Origin: a virus
Direction: 5' to 3' (one strand)
DNA length: 64,000 nucleotides
Virus record (IMG/VR): IMGVR_UViG_3300007513_001761
Location: 49,249-113,248 of that record
The position numbers were made by a program, and so were the translations under genes. This document shows, one piece after another, positions 41,677 through 48,679 of the stretch. Numbering within the stretch: position 1 is the stretch's first letter; each line of letters begins with the position of its first letter. The notes beneath the pieces were generated by a model. It searched no databases. It was not told where the DNA came from and saw only the letters and a program-made list of their open reading frames with translations.

Positions 41677-41928
41677 CTATTGGGAATCAGATTTTTTATC
41701 AGCAATTTTCTGAAGGATTAGATCGTACTTATCCGAGGGTAGATCAGAGAGGTAGTCAGCCACCACATTAGACGCCGCCTCTATGTACACAGTACCCTGG
41801 TCATCGCAATAAGGGCACGCAGCCCACCTACCGGGCTCCATCGCATTGTAATAGCCTCCAGCGCTGAAATGGCCGCCCCCCGAACACATTGTACACTTAA
41901 TTCGAACATACAGCTTATCTAAAGGCAT
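41677..41928 (-). CDS. DnaJ-type zinc-finger protein
   Basis: 83 aa. CTMCSGGGHFSAGG and CPYCDDQGTVYI give two CxxCxxxG units as in the DnaJ central domain. Short, so probably one metal site; it may bind unfolded or nucleic-acid partners. Confidence 0.65.
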   Translation of the reverse strand: MPLDKLYVRIKCTMCSGGGHFSAGGYYNAMEPGRWAACPYCDDQGTVYIEAASNVVADYLSDLPSDKYDLILQKIADKKSDSQ

Positions 41929-41939
41929 ACTGTAAGTAA

Positions 41940-42239
41940 CTATGGCATTGGATACCTTTTACGCACTACGCGGTGTGGAACAAGACGATTATCTAAATTG
42001 TATATGCGCACGTCTCCATCCGGCATACGCACCACTGTGCCCACCCACTCGCATATAAAGATATTACGCGGGTCTGTAATGATTCTCGTGGCCGAACCAT
42101 TGTTCGCGCAATGCGCGGGTGCGGAGGCGCCGGATTTACCACTGATTAGTGACCAATAAATAGGTGCACGGCACATTGGGCACATAGGCACCAATTCGAA
42201 CCGTTCGCCCGTTTCCTTCCTCACATACGCGCGCTTCAT
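41940..42239 (-). CDS. Zinc-binding small protein
   Basis: 99 aa. CPMCRAP near residue 20 plus HCANNG and IFICEW may form a single zinc site; the end (RLVPHRVVRKRYPMP) is basic. No family recognised. Confidence 0.55.
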   Translation of the reverse strand: MKRAYVRKETGERFELVPMCPMCRAPIYWSLISGKSGASAPAHCANNGSATRIITDPRNIFICEWVGTVVRMPDGDVRIYNLDNRLVPHRVVRKRYPMP

Positions 42240-42248
42240 TCATACTAA

Positions 42249-42521
42249 CTATGCGCGGTTCACCAATCTTAGGAACCTGGCGCTATTAATTCTCGCTTTT
42301 TCCTGGTATATGTTTGTATCCCTAAACCAATACACTAATATGTTAGGGGTACCATTTTTATTTGTGCTCTCTCGCACTTCTAATACAATCCCATACGGCT
42401 GCGGGATCGTATACTTATTGATATCGTTGTCTTCTCCGAGTAACGGATCCCCTATACTATACGCTCTATACGTTCTCGTTACTAGGTCTCCGACCTTGAA
42501 TTTCTTCTTCTTGATGCTCAT
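42249..42521 (-). CDS. GDLV-type small SH3-like protein
   Basis: 90 aa. KKKFKVGDLVTRTYRAYS, QPYGIVLEVRE, ILVYWFRDT and the C-terminal ARFLRLVNRA place it firmly in the family. It overlaps the 56-aa zinc ribbon gene by 56 nt. Confidence 0.7.
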   Translation of the reverse strand: MSIKKKKFKVGDLVTRTYRAYSIGDPLLGEDNDINKYTIPQPYGIVLEVRESTNKNGTPNILVYWFRDTNIYQEKARINSARFLRLVNRA

Positions 42522-42636
42522 GTTTGTATAGGTATCTGTTCTCGACCTCTGTATTAAGTAGTCTCTCGCACTCCGGACATCTCGCCGGCAATTCCCTCAC
42601 TGTGCCTGTGCGGCAGTGTGCGCATGTGTAGCTCAT
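42466..42636 (-). CDS. Small zinc-ribbon protein, 56 aa
   Basis: MSYTCAHCRTGTV and RCPECERLL: two CxxC pairs forming a ribbon. Good ribosome-binding site (GGAGGG, 5 nt before ATG) and a promoter 24 nt upstream make it the first gene of its operon. Confidence 0.72.
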   Translation of the reverse strand: MSYTCAHCRTGTVRELPARCPECERLLNTEVENRYLYKHEHQEEEIQGRRPSNENV

Positions 42637-42659
42637 GATACCCTCCTTAGTATGTATCC

Positions 42660-42688
42660 ATCATACCACAAAATGCGGGGGTGTGCAA
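42660..42688 (-). promoter_or_regulatory. Sigma70-type promoter
   Basis: Minus strand TTGCAC (42683-42688), 17 nt, TATGAT (42660-42665), 24 nt ahead of the zinc-ribbon gene. It lacks the upstream doublet found on promoters at 45-58 kb. Confidence 0.65.
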
Positions 42689-42891
42689 GTCCTAGTTTTC
42701 AGTTTTTTATAATCTGAAATTTTTAGGCGCGTATCGAGAACGGGCCATACCACGGCATGGCACGGTGCGTCTATGCAGGGACATAGATCCCGGAGGGGAG
42801 GGGGAGGGGGGTACTACCGCATAGCTGACGTTGCAAGCGCATTACTAGCGATGTTAAGTGAGTGTCAAGTGTTACGGTTGTAAAGTATATG
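42689..42891. other. Noncoding boundary with G-rich tract
   Basis: No gene of either strand is convincing. It holds a 20-base G-rich run interrupted by single A (42792-42811, plus strand) that could form a quadruplex, a GCCAT...ATGGC hairpin near 42742-42759, and, on the minus strand, a TTGACA (42863-42868) with a poor -10. It divides the AT-rich first half from the GC-richer second half. Confidence 0.5.
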
Positions 42892-43023
42892 TCATTTGTT
42901 ACTGTATACGTTGTTATACAATACTCTTATATACACTAACGCAATGATAGTACCCCAGAATGTAATGTTAGTTGGTAACTGTAATAGCTTTTTAATATAT
43001 CTTTTTGTATTACTCTCGGACAT
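42892..43023 (-). CDS. Small membrane protein, 43 aa
   Basis: MSESNTKRYIKKLLQLP leads into one transmembrane helix (ITFWGTIIALVYIRVLY). AGGAAA precedes the ATG. Reasonable but unsupported by homology. Confidence 0.45.
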   Translation of the reverse strand: MSESNTKRYIKKLLQLPTNITFWGTIIALVYIRVLYNNVYSNK

Positions 43024-43145
43024 TTTCCTACTCTCCCTCAATGTATATAGTGTAACTCTCGCACACACGGCCCCATCGCAACGCTGTCACAAAAAAGCGC
43101 GAAAGAAAAAGGCGTGAGATTACAGCTACTTAGTTAACGTTCGCC

Positions 43146-43271
43146 TTAAGGGGAGACGATTAGTTCTGCTGTTGGTATGCCAATGGTGAACGACAGCACA
43201 GCCGTGGCCACTAAGACCGCACACAAGACCAACGCACCAACGCCGTCTACGATTGTATCGGTATCACGCAT
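43146..43271 (-). CDS. Small membrane protein, 41 aa
   Basis: MRDTDTIVDGVGALVLCAVLV continues as a single long transmembrane helix. AAAGGAG lies 6 nt before the ATG. Unknown role. Confidence 0.55.
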   Translation of the reverse strand: MRDTDTIVDGVGALVLCAVLVATAVLSFTIGIPTAELIVSP

Positions 43272-43483
43272 AGTGATTCTCCTTTATAGTATATGTTTTG
43301 ATAGGGTGAAAGCTCATACGGTAGCGTATACATAGTTATACGGACAGTAAAAGACTTGACAAAAGATTGCGCTTGACATGCGGTGGGTATATGTATATGG
43401 CCCCCTCGCACAACTCCCACAATACTATTACAAATATAATCACATAACAAACGCAATCCCTTTATGTACTTCGGGCTATTCAT
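43247..43483 (-). CDS. Doubtful 78-aa frame
   Basis: Starts in an ATGA overlap with the 51-aa gene and runs 25 nt into the 41-aa gene, positions typical of real genes here, but the protein (MNSPKYIKGLRLLCDYIC...) has no recognisable features and covers likely leader sequence. Confidence 0.25.
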   Translation of the reverse strand: MNSPKYIKGLRLLCDYICNSIVGVVRGGHIHIPTACQAQSFVKSFTVRITMYTLPYELSPYQNIYYKGESLCVIPIQS

Positions 43484-43631
43484 TACCTATATCCACTTTG
43501 TTTAATGTTGTGTTAAATGCTACTCTCACACAAAAGCCTCTACCTGTCCATTCTCTGAATGCATTAATAGCATCATCTATAGCTGTGAATGTATTGAACA
43601 GTGTACCGTTAATGAATAGCTGATGTACCAT
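43476..43631 (-). CDS. Small protein, 51 aa
   Basis: MVHQLFINGTLFNTFTAIDD followed by a helix (INAFREWTGRG) and strands. GAGAGG lies about 12 nt upstream. No family recognised. Confidence 0.5.
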   Translation of the reverse strand: MVHQLFINGTLFNTFTAIDDAINAFREWTGRGFCVRVAFNTTLNKVDIGNE

Positions 43632-43639
43632 ATATATTT

Positions 43640-43912
43640 TTATACCTCTCGGAACTTTGTCTTGTTACCATGACGCCACAACTTTACAATCTCGCCGTGC
43701 GGAGTTAAAACTTTATAGCGGTGTTCTCCGTCTTCGCCCATACACAAGAACACATCGCCATCGGTGTAAATGTGTACGTTGGATCGTATTGAGTTATCAG
43801 TAGATGTATTCGCTAGCGCGCCGTACATGGTTCGCATCCACTTCTCGTGTTTGTTCTTTTGTAACCCTTGCAACATATACAAGTTGCCAAGTTTCATCTG
43901 TAGTCTATTCAT
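43640..43912 (-). CDS. Small basic protein, KOW-like end
   Basis: 90 aa from ATG at 43912, which overlaps the stop of the 33-aa frame as ATGA. Helical basic N-terminus; C-terminal strands YTDGDVFLCMGEDGEHRYKVL and GEIVKLWRHGNKTKF form a small barrel-like unit. Confidence 0.6.
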   Translation of the reverse strand: MNRLQMKLGNLYMLQGLQKNKHEKWMRTMYGALANTSTDNSIRSNVHIYTDGDVFLCMGEDGEHRYKVLTPHGEIVKLWRHGNKTKFREV

Positions 43913-44010
43913 AACGTTGCCTTTATTAAGTTGCCTGCGAATGTTACAATCTCTACTCTGTACTCCCAAAGTACGATTGTAATCGCGGCTGTGATTAGTC
44001 TGTCTACCAT
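43909..44010 (-). CDS. Very small protein, 33 aa
   Basis: MVDRLITAAITIVLWEYRVE and on; GGGAG precedes the ATG and the stop overlaps the next start (ATGA). Possibly a membrane or leader peptide. Confidence 0.4.
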   Translation of the reverse strand: MVDRLITAAITIVLWEYRVEIVTFAGNLIKATL

Positions 44011-44011
44011 T

Positions 44012-44224
44012 TTATTCTCCCTTTTGTACTCTCATATGTTTTAGTAATGACTTGTCGAACAGTCGAGGTTGACTGTCACCAACTAACAATACTTTGTGAT
44101 TCTCTATTACAACTCCATCGGTGCGGTTGATCCGATTGATGCCCAGATAGATACCTGTGCGTCGGTTAATGTCTCGGCAATGGCCATTGATGTAATCAAG
44201 TTTGAATAGTTCACCGGGTTTCAT
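44012..44224 (-). CDS. GEL-type SH3-like array protein
   Basis: 70 aa. MKPGELFKLDYINGH, TGIYLGINR and KVLLVGDSQPRLFDKSLL follow the array pattern with GEL instead of GDL. It begins with the 14-nt overlap (44211-44224) shared with the neighbour. Confidence 0.7.
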   Translation of the reverse strand: MKPGELFKLDYINGHCRDINRRTGIYLGINRINRTDGVVIENHKVLLVGDSQPRLFDKSLLKHMRVQKGE

Positions 44225-44408
44225 TAATCACCTCTAAATCTCTATCCAAAACGCGGCGAGGGGCGCGGTTGCCGATGAAGTGAACCTCAAGCAAAGTGTG
44301 CGCACCCTGGATGTGCGTCTGATCAAACTTACGCAAGATAAGGCCAACAGAACCAGCAGGTAAAAGGATTGAACTGCGCGTTATTCTCACTAAATCACCG
44401 GGCTGCAT
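44211..44408 (-). CDS. GDLV array protein
   Basis: 65 aa from MQPGDLVRITRS at 44408; a longer frame extends across the next member. AGSVGLILRKFD and LLEVHFIGNRAP fit the barrel; the end EVINETR overlaps the next start by 14 nt. Confidence 0.7.
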   Translation of the reverse strand: MQPGDLVRITRSSILLPAGSVGLILRKFDQTHIQGAHTLLEVHFIGNRAPRRVLDRDLEVINETR

Positions 44409-44592
44409 TGATAACCTCCAACCACTTAATAGGTTCCCATGATATCTCTTGATCTTGAATCCAATAAACTTTAACGCGCGGTCGTGTACTCGGATCAACA
44501 CGCAGCGCACCATTAGCGGTAGTCTGTAAAACAACACCGAGAGGCACGATCTTTTCATCACAAGGAAACTTTACCAGATCACCGACTTTCAT
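44395..44592 (-). CDS. GDLV array protein
   Basis: 65 aa: MKVGDLVKFPCDEKIVPLGVV, VKVYWIQDQ and WLEVINAAR. Strand order matches SH3/KOW domains: a first strand with GDLV, a G-V-V strand, and a W..L strand near the end. Confidence 0.75.
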   Translation of the reverse strand: MKVGDLVKFPCDEKIVPLGVVLQTTANGALRVDPSTRPRVKVYWIQDQEISWEPIKWLEVINAAR

Positions 44593-44791
44593 TTTTTACC
44601 ACCTCGATGTCGTCAACGTTTGCAATCTGAACGCAACCGTTACCCCACGCAACGAGCCAGTGGTGTACGCCCTCAAGCAGATATAGCCCCATGTCCGCGT
44701 CTGCTGGGCGAACAAGCACACCAAGTGTACCACCATAAAGGGTCCACAGCGGATCGGTCTCAATCTCTCTAACCAGATCACCGACTTTCAT
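44579..44791 (-). CDS. GDLV array protein
   Basis: 70 aa: MKVGDLVREIETD, GGTLGVLVRPADAD, HWLVAWGNG and IEVVKNESR. The last five codons and the next start share ATGAAAGTCGGTGA. Confidence 0.75.
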   Translation of the reverse strand: MKVGDLVREIETDPLWTLYGGTLGVLVRPADADMGLYLLEGVHHWLVAWGNGCVQIANVDDIEVVKNESR

Positions 44792-44969
44792 TTAGAACCT
44801 CCACATCGCACAGAGCAGCCGAACACCAGCGCCCATCGGAAAGCTGCACATCGATGATTGTGTTTGACTCTTCTTCTGCGTCAATCACCATTGCAATGCC
44901 GATCACATACTGACCGCCATGGCGTGCGTTGGCGCGCCGATAGACGCGAACCAGATCACCGACTTTCAT
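44778..44969 (-). CDS. GDLV array protein
   Basis: 63 aa: MKVGDLVRVYRRANARHGG, IGIAMVIDAEEES, DVQLSDGRWCS and DVEVLNESR. Same cassette ends. Confidence 0.75.
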   Translation of the reverse strand: MKVGDLVRVYRRANARHGGQYVIGIAMVIDAEEESNTIIDVQLSDGRWCSAALCDVEVLNESR

Positions 44970-45270
44970 TTTTTACCCCCTCGATGTGACGGCAACGACG
45001 CCGAAACTGATAGCCGGGACACGAGCAACGCCATGCGCCGCCGAACTCTTCCACCCGGTACGTCGCACCCTTGGAGCCTGTCACGGTCCACCGCTGCATC
45101 TGCGTGGCCGTCTCGCTCGGAGCGTTCCACGTCATGTACTTGGGAAGGTCTGCGCGAGTTGTGCCATCGGGCACAGGGATCCACGTCCCACCGCTGATCG
45201 CGTACAACTGCCCGTCCAGCATGCGGGACAGGATCGGGTTCCATGGAACGGTGACGGGTTTATCGGTCAT
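44956..45270 (-). CDS. SWIM zinc-finger protein
   Basis: 104 aa from MTDKPVTVPWN at 45270. Near its C-terminus, RVEEFGGAWRCSCPG and RRRCRHIEG form CxC...CxH, the SWIM zinc signature, normally a DNA or protein binding element. The NESR end uses the same cassette junction as the array, so it has been captured into the array. Confidence 0.78.
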   Translation of the reverse strand: MTDKPVTVPWNPILSRMLDGQLYAISGGTWIPVPDGTTRADLPKYMTWNAPSETATQMQRWTVTGSKGATYRVEEFGGAWRCSCPGYQFRRRCRHIEGVKNESR

Positions 45271-45496
45271 TGATAGCCTCAAAATAATGTACGTTAAAGG
45301 TTTCTTTTCGGCTACCTGCCAAGAAGGTGGCCATCGGGTTGCCAGACAAACAGGTAGAAAGGCTCACCAGTACGCCGACCGTGCCGTGCAAGGCTGTGAA
45401 GGAGCCGCTCCCAGACCGGGATCCGCTGCTGATGTCTTTGAAGCGAACGAGATCGCCCACTTTCAGTCCGGTATCGTTTTCAAAATATGGGTTCAT
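45260..45496 (-). CDS. GDLV array protein
   Basis: 78 aa from MNPYFENDTGLKVGDLV at 45496; an upstream frame to 45727 is noise. SFTALHGTVGVLVSL and KETFNVHYFEAIN complete the barrel. Confidence 0.68.
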   Translation of the reverse strand: MNPYFENDTGLKVGDLVRFKDISSGSRSGSGSFTALHGTVGVLVSLSTCLSGNPMATFLAGSRKETFNVHYFEAINDR

Positions 45497-45702
45497 GCTT
45501 GGGCAACCTCGGAGATTTCGGCAGCAAAGAGCAACGCATTCACGCGCTGCATGTTTGTTTGCACTGCATCGTTGGGCGGTGTGGCCAAGTCGGCATAGAT
45601 GGCAAGCTGGAGCACCAGCACGTTGCACGCAGCAGCTTGCTGCTCCATGGGCGTGAGTGCCTTTGGGGCGTTGCTGGCGGAAAGGGTCAGGTCGCTGAAC
45701 AT
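45493..45702 (-). CDS. Small protein of unknown function
   Basis: 69 aa from MFSDLTLSASNAPK at 45702, preceded by GAGGATTTAC. Alanine-rich helices (MEQQAAACNVLVLQLAIYADL) dominate. First gene after promoter 45746-45799. Confidence 0.6.
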   Translation of the reverse strand: MFSDLTLSASNAPKALTPMEQQAAACNVLVLQLAIYADLATPPNDAVQTNMQRVNALLFAAEISEVAQA

Positions 45703-45745
45703 GTAAATCCTCGGGGGGTGCGGGCAAATCTCTAACTTATGATCT

Positions 45746-45799
45746 ATTATCTCATATGCGAGCGAGAAAAGCAAGCCGATCCTGTCAAGAGAATGTCAA
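45746..45799 (-). promoter_or_regulatory. Doublet promoter 1
   Basis: TTGACATTCTCTTGACA (45783-45799), 8 nt, TTGCTT (45769-45774), 17 nt, GATAAT (45746-45751), reading on the minus strand. The doublet includes the TGA stop of the gene at 45796. Confidence 0.82.
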
Positions 45800-46020
45800 G
45801 TCACAGCCTCCAACCACATCGGGTGAAAACACAGGATCTTCGCGCCAAACTGGACATGGTACAGATCCCTGTTTTTATGCCGTCTCTCTGATCTGACGAC
45901 TTCCACAACCAGACCGGTCCTGCTCTCTGGGAGCATCGGATCGTGGGTGCCGTCAATCACCCGAACCAGATCGCCAACGGCGAAAGGTTTATTCGTCTTC
46001 GTCGGTGTAGTAGCCATCAA
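45796..46020 (-). CDS. GDLV-type SH3-like protein
   Basis: 74 aa: NKPFAVGDLVRVIDGTHDP, RTGLVVEVVRSE and YHVQFGAKIL. Ends in AVT with its TGA inside the doublet of promoter 1. Confidence 0.7.
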   Translation of the reverse strand: MMATTPTKTNKPFAVGDLVRVIDGTHDPMLPESRTGLVVEVVRSERRHKNRDLYHVQFGAKILCFHPMWLEAVT

Positions 46021-46198
46021 GGTTTGTTTGGGAAGAGGACAAGGGCATTCGATAAACCATCTCGTCCTGAATGAAATAGGCGTGCTGCTCCATATCGGGC
46101 AAATAAGCTAGGATATGGTCAAGTAGTTCTTTGAGTTTCTCAATCTCTTCTTCGTTGCGCATGCGCCGGTAGTCGTCAAGGTTTATTAGCTCGCCCAT
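45989..46198 (-). CDS. Small acidic helical protein
   Basis: 69 aa from MGELINLDDYRRMRN at 46198, giving an ATGA overlap with the gene above. Helix-rich N-terminal half, acidic end (GYYTDEDE). Unknown. Confidence 0.6.
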   Translation of the reverse strand: MGELINLDDYRRMRNEEEIEKLKELLDHILAYLPDMEQHAYFIQDEMVYRMPLSSSQTNLDGYYTDEDE

Positions 46199-46503
46199 CA
46201 GAAAGGCACCTCTAAATAGGGGTCTTGCGTGAAGGGTGTCGCCTCGAAGATAATCGGCAACATGACGAGAGTAACCCCGGAACGCATGGCCAAGCCGACG
46301 TGACAACTTGTGGTCTGAGACTTGAAGGCGTTGCCGCCTGCCATGTACTCGGCCACAATGGTGCCGCCCATGCTTGTACGATGTCCGATCTTGAGATGGT
46401 AGGAATAAAGGTTTGTTCCGTCTGTGCTCATGGTGCAACGTCCATTGCGTGCGCGCTCTCCGCGCTTCCATGCTTCAATAACTCCTTGATTGGTGGTTCT
46501 CAT
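46198..46503 (-). CDS. Protein of unknown function
   Basis: 101 aa, beta-rich. The stretch TNLYSYHLKIGHRTSMGG and two conserved-looking cysteines do not identify it. Co-transcribed with the VWA/DUF2201 gene above. Confidence 0.55.
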   Translation of the reverse strand: MRTTNQGVIEAWKRGERARNGRCTMSTDGTNLYSYHLKIGHRTSMGGTIVAEYMAGGNAFKSQTTSCHVGLAMRSGVTLVMLPIIFEATPFTQDPYLEVPF

Positions 46504-46515
46504 GGTTGTAACTCC

Positions 46516-47799
46516 TTAATCGACCGCAATGACGCGCTCGTTGGTTTCAAAGTAGGGACGATCCGCATATGCCTTCGTCGTCATCCACATACGCTGGCAT
46601 GCGCTGGGAATGGGCTTAGGAGCACACATATCGGTGAGGATGATGTGACCGTCAAAGTTGTTTTCGTTGACGTACTTGGTGGGTGCATCAAAACACGTCC
46701 CACCGCAAAGCACTCGTTCCCATGCGCGGGTCTGTCCACGCTTCCAAGTATAAATCTTGTCCTCTGCAACGGCAGAATCAAAGGGGATCACCGTGAACTC
46801 TGCGATCTCGGCCAACTCGTTCAACTCGTTGAAAAACGCCGCCAGCATGCCGTCATCCACCGATCCGCTCTGATCAATGCTGATCGCGATCTTGGCGTGG
46901 CGACGGACGCGCTTGCCAGGATGGATCTTGGGGAAGCGACGGTTGATCCGTCGTGGCGTCGAGCGCCGATCAGCGCGTTGGGAAGTTTTAACGAAGTACC
47001 GCAGCACCTTGCGCCAGTCCACGCGGGTCTGGATGCGCTCAAGAATGTCTTTGCGCATGGATGCAGACACGGATCCCCAGCTACGAGCCTTTTCGGCTTC
47101 TTCTGCTGCCTTCTTGATCGCGTCCTTCAATCGCTCCGTGGCGATGTCTTTGGCAGTGCCTTCGGCATCACCGAACTGCTCGTGTGAATCAAAGCTATCG
47201 GCACCACCGAACGGATCGCCGTTGCCAGGCTGACCGGGCTGGCCACCTTCACCGGGCTGACCTTCGCCCGGCTGGCCTTCGCCGCCGCCGTCGCCTTCAC
47301 CTTCGCCCATCTTCTTGAGGGCTTCCAGATACCACTCGTAGGTCTGGTTGGCTGGCAGGTCGGCAAATGGACCTTCGCCCGGAATGCAACCCTTCATAGG
47401 CTCGCCGTTAATGTCCGGTCCTGGGTCGGTCTCACCTGGCAGCTTGCCGATCATTTCGGGCAAGCCGTTGATGGCCAAGTCCATCGCGATATTGTCGATG
47501 CGCTTCAAGCCGTCGATGGGCTTGCGACCGGTCACATGCTCAAAGATGATGTGATAGAACTCGTGCATGAGAACGCCCAGCTTGTGCTCGTCCTTCAAAG
47601 CGCCCATAAAAGAAGGGTTATAAAGAAGCTCAAACTGCTGCCGTTCTGGGTTCACGCGCACGCCCGCAGTCGGGATCGCAGTTGATGCGGTCTTGTCAAT
47701 CCGACGCGACAACGCAGCAAAAAACGGCTCTTGCATCAGCAAGCGCGCGGTGTGCATGTTCAAGTTGAAGGGGGTTTTAGTTGCGTTGTCGTCGTTCAT
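46516..47799 (-). CDS. DUF2201-like metallopeptidase/VWA protein
   Basis: 427 aa. N-terminal putative peptidase domain with LGVLMHEFYHIIFEH (HExxH) at about residue 80, a glycine/proline/glutamate linker (about 170-200), then a C-terminal VWA-like domain (KIAISIDQSGSVDDG, MIDAS DxSxS; HIILTDMCAP). This is the partner of MoxR AAA+ ATPases, where ATPase and VWA protein work as a chaperone pair for metal-cofactor insertion or complex remodelling. The MoxR gene lies at 48680. Promoter at 47820-47873. Confidence 0.88.
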   Translation of the reverse strand: MNDDNATKTPFNLNMHTARLLMQEPFFAALSRRIDKTASTAIPTAGVRVNPERQQFELLYNPSFMGALKDEHKLGVLMHEFYHIIFEHVTGRKPIDGLKRIDNIAMDLAINGLPEMIGKLPGETDPGPDINGEPMKGCIPGEGPFADLPANQTYEWYLEALKKMGEGEGDGGGEGQPGEGQPGEGGQPGQPGNGDPFGGADSFDSHEQFGDAEGTAKDIATERLKDAIKKAAEEAEKARSWGSVSASMRKDILERIQTRVDWRKVLRYFVKTSQRADRRSTPRRINRRFPKIHPGKRVRRHAKIAISIDQSGSVDDGMLAAFFNELNELAEIAEFTVIPFDSAVAEDKIYTWKRGQTRAWERVLCGGTCFDAPTKYVNENNFDGHIILTDMCAPKPIPSACQRMWMTTKAYADRPYFETNERVIAVD

Positions 47800-47819
47800 T
47801 TCCTTACCTCACTATACTA

Positions 47820-47873
47820 AGTATAGCAGTTGAACGGTTTGAAGTCAATAGTTTCGTGTCAAGAGAATGTCAA
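47820..47873 (-). promoter_or_regulatory. Doublet promoter 2
   Basis: TTGACATTCTCTTGACA (47857-47873), 8 nt, TTGACT (47843-47848), 17 nt, TATACT (47820-47825). Drives the VWA gene; the stop TGA of the 94-aa gene lies in the doublet. Confidence 0.85.
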
Positions 47874-48154
47874 GACTCATTTTTCTCGTCATCGTCTGCC
47901 ATGATCTCAGCGACCTCGGCCACCGTTAGCTGACGATCAGCCTTCCGGCGCTTGTTGTACTCGCGCAACAGGCGGTTGTACCGCTTGGAGTTGGGCTTAC
48001 AAACATGGATATGAGGCACTCCGATCCGGCTCATGCGCCGGAACATCTCGCGCGTTGCCTGCTCCGTGTCAGGGCGCGTTAGTGGCACCTCGGTTGCAAC
48101 AGGTTTGCCATCGACGATGGCCACAGACGTTTGACTCACATACCACTTGCTCAA
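47870..48154 (-). CDS. Small basic protein of unknown function
   Basis: 94 aa. YVSQTSVAIVDGKPVATEVPL opens with strands; the middle is basic (RYNRLLREYNKRRKA) and the end acidic (ADDDEKNES). No family. Confidence 0.6.
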   Translation of the reverse strand: MSKWYVSQTSVAIVDGKPVATEVPLTRPDTEQATREMFRRMSRIGVPHIHVCKPNSKRYNRLLREYNKRRKADRQLTVAEVAEIMADDDEKNES

Positions 48155-48183
48155 GATAAGCTCCTTTCTCTAGCTGATGATCT

Positions 48184-48237
48184 ATTATCTCATTTTTTGA
48201 CCTAAAAGTCAACCTCCACATGTCAGGAGAATGTCAA
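48184..48237 (-). promoter_or_regulatory. Doublet promoter 3
   Basis: TTGACATTCTCCTGACA (48221-48237), 8 nt, TTGACT (48207-48212), 17 nt, GATAAT (48184-48189); drives the 94-aa gene. Confidence 0.84.
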
Positions 48238-48241
48238 AGGT

Positions 48242-48454
48242 CTAAGGTTTGTTTGGGGTGTAATACTTGGCGCGCACTTCGATGTCCTTCATCCAAAAGT
48301 ATCGACCCTCTTGAAAGAGCCGGTAGATCCTGCGTGGTTGCTTGATGTTGCCGTACTCGTGTAGGTAGTCATCATTGACCTCGGTCACAATCGCCGGTTG
48401 ACCGGTCTTGTACTGGATGAGGAGCGCGCCAAGCTCAAAGGTTTGTTTGCTCAT
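48242..48454 (-). CDS. Small SH3-like protein
   Basis: 70 aa: FELGALLIQYKTGQPAIVTEV, RIYRLFQEGRYFWMKDIEV. G-A-LL replaces GDLV, but the strand order and length match. Codons 3-6 contain the recurrent AAACAAACCTT motif. Confidence 0.65.
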   Translation of the reverse strand: MSKQTFELGALLIQYKTGQPAIVTEVNDDYLHEYGNIKQPRRIYRLFQEGRYFWMKDIEVRAKYYTPNKP

Positions 48455-48678
48455 AGCTTCTCGCCTGGCACACGCATGAGGACATCGCCGTGGAAGATCA
48501 TGGACTTCCTACTTTTCAACCAGCGCACGGTGTAGCGGGCACGATAGGGTTTCTCAGTTATAACCTCGGTTATCATCCCTGGCCCGCTGGTTTCCGTGAA
48601 CGCCTGGTCAGGCGACCCTCTTGCAAGGCGGTTGGTCAGATAGACCAACTCGCCCAAAGAGAAGGTTGGATCAGACAT
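48451..48678 (-). CDS. GELV-type SH3-like protein
   Basis: 75 aa: FSLGELVYLTNRLARG, GPGMITEVITEK, YTVRWLKSRK. A close relative of the previous gene (4-nt overlap). Confidence 0.65.
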   Translation of the reverse strand: MSDPTFSLGELVYLTNRLARGSPDQAFTETSGPGMITEVITEKPYRARYTVRWLKSRKSMIFHGDVLMRVPGEKL

Positions 48679-48679
48679 T

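Noticed and set aside
42896-43117. 73-aa plus-strand frame in the boundary region
   Set aside because: Lies opposite a 43-aa minus-strand frame with a ribosome-binding site; low-complexity hydrophobic sequence, no upstream signals. No plus-strand gene elsewhere in the window is convincing.
46225-47187. 320-aa plus-strand frame opposite the VWA gene
   Set aside because: Exact shadow of a GC-rich coding strand with clear HExxH and VWA motifs on the minus strand; protein shows no domain.
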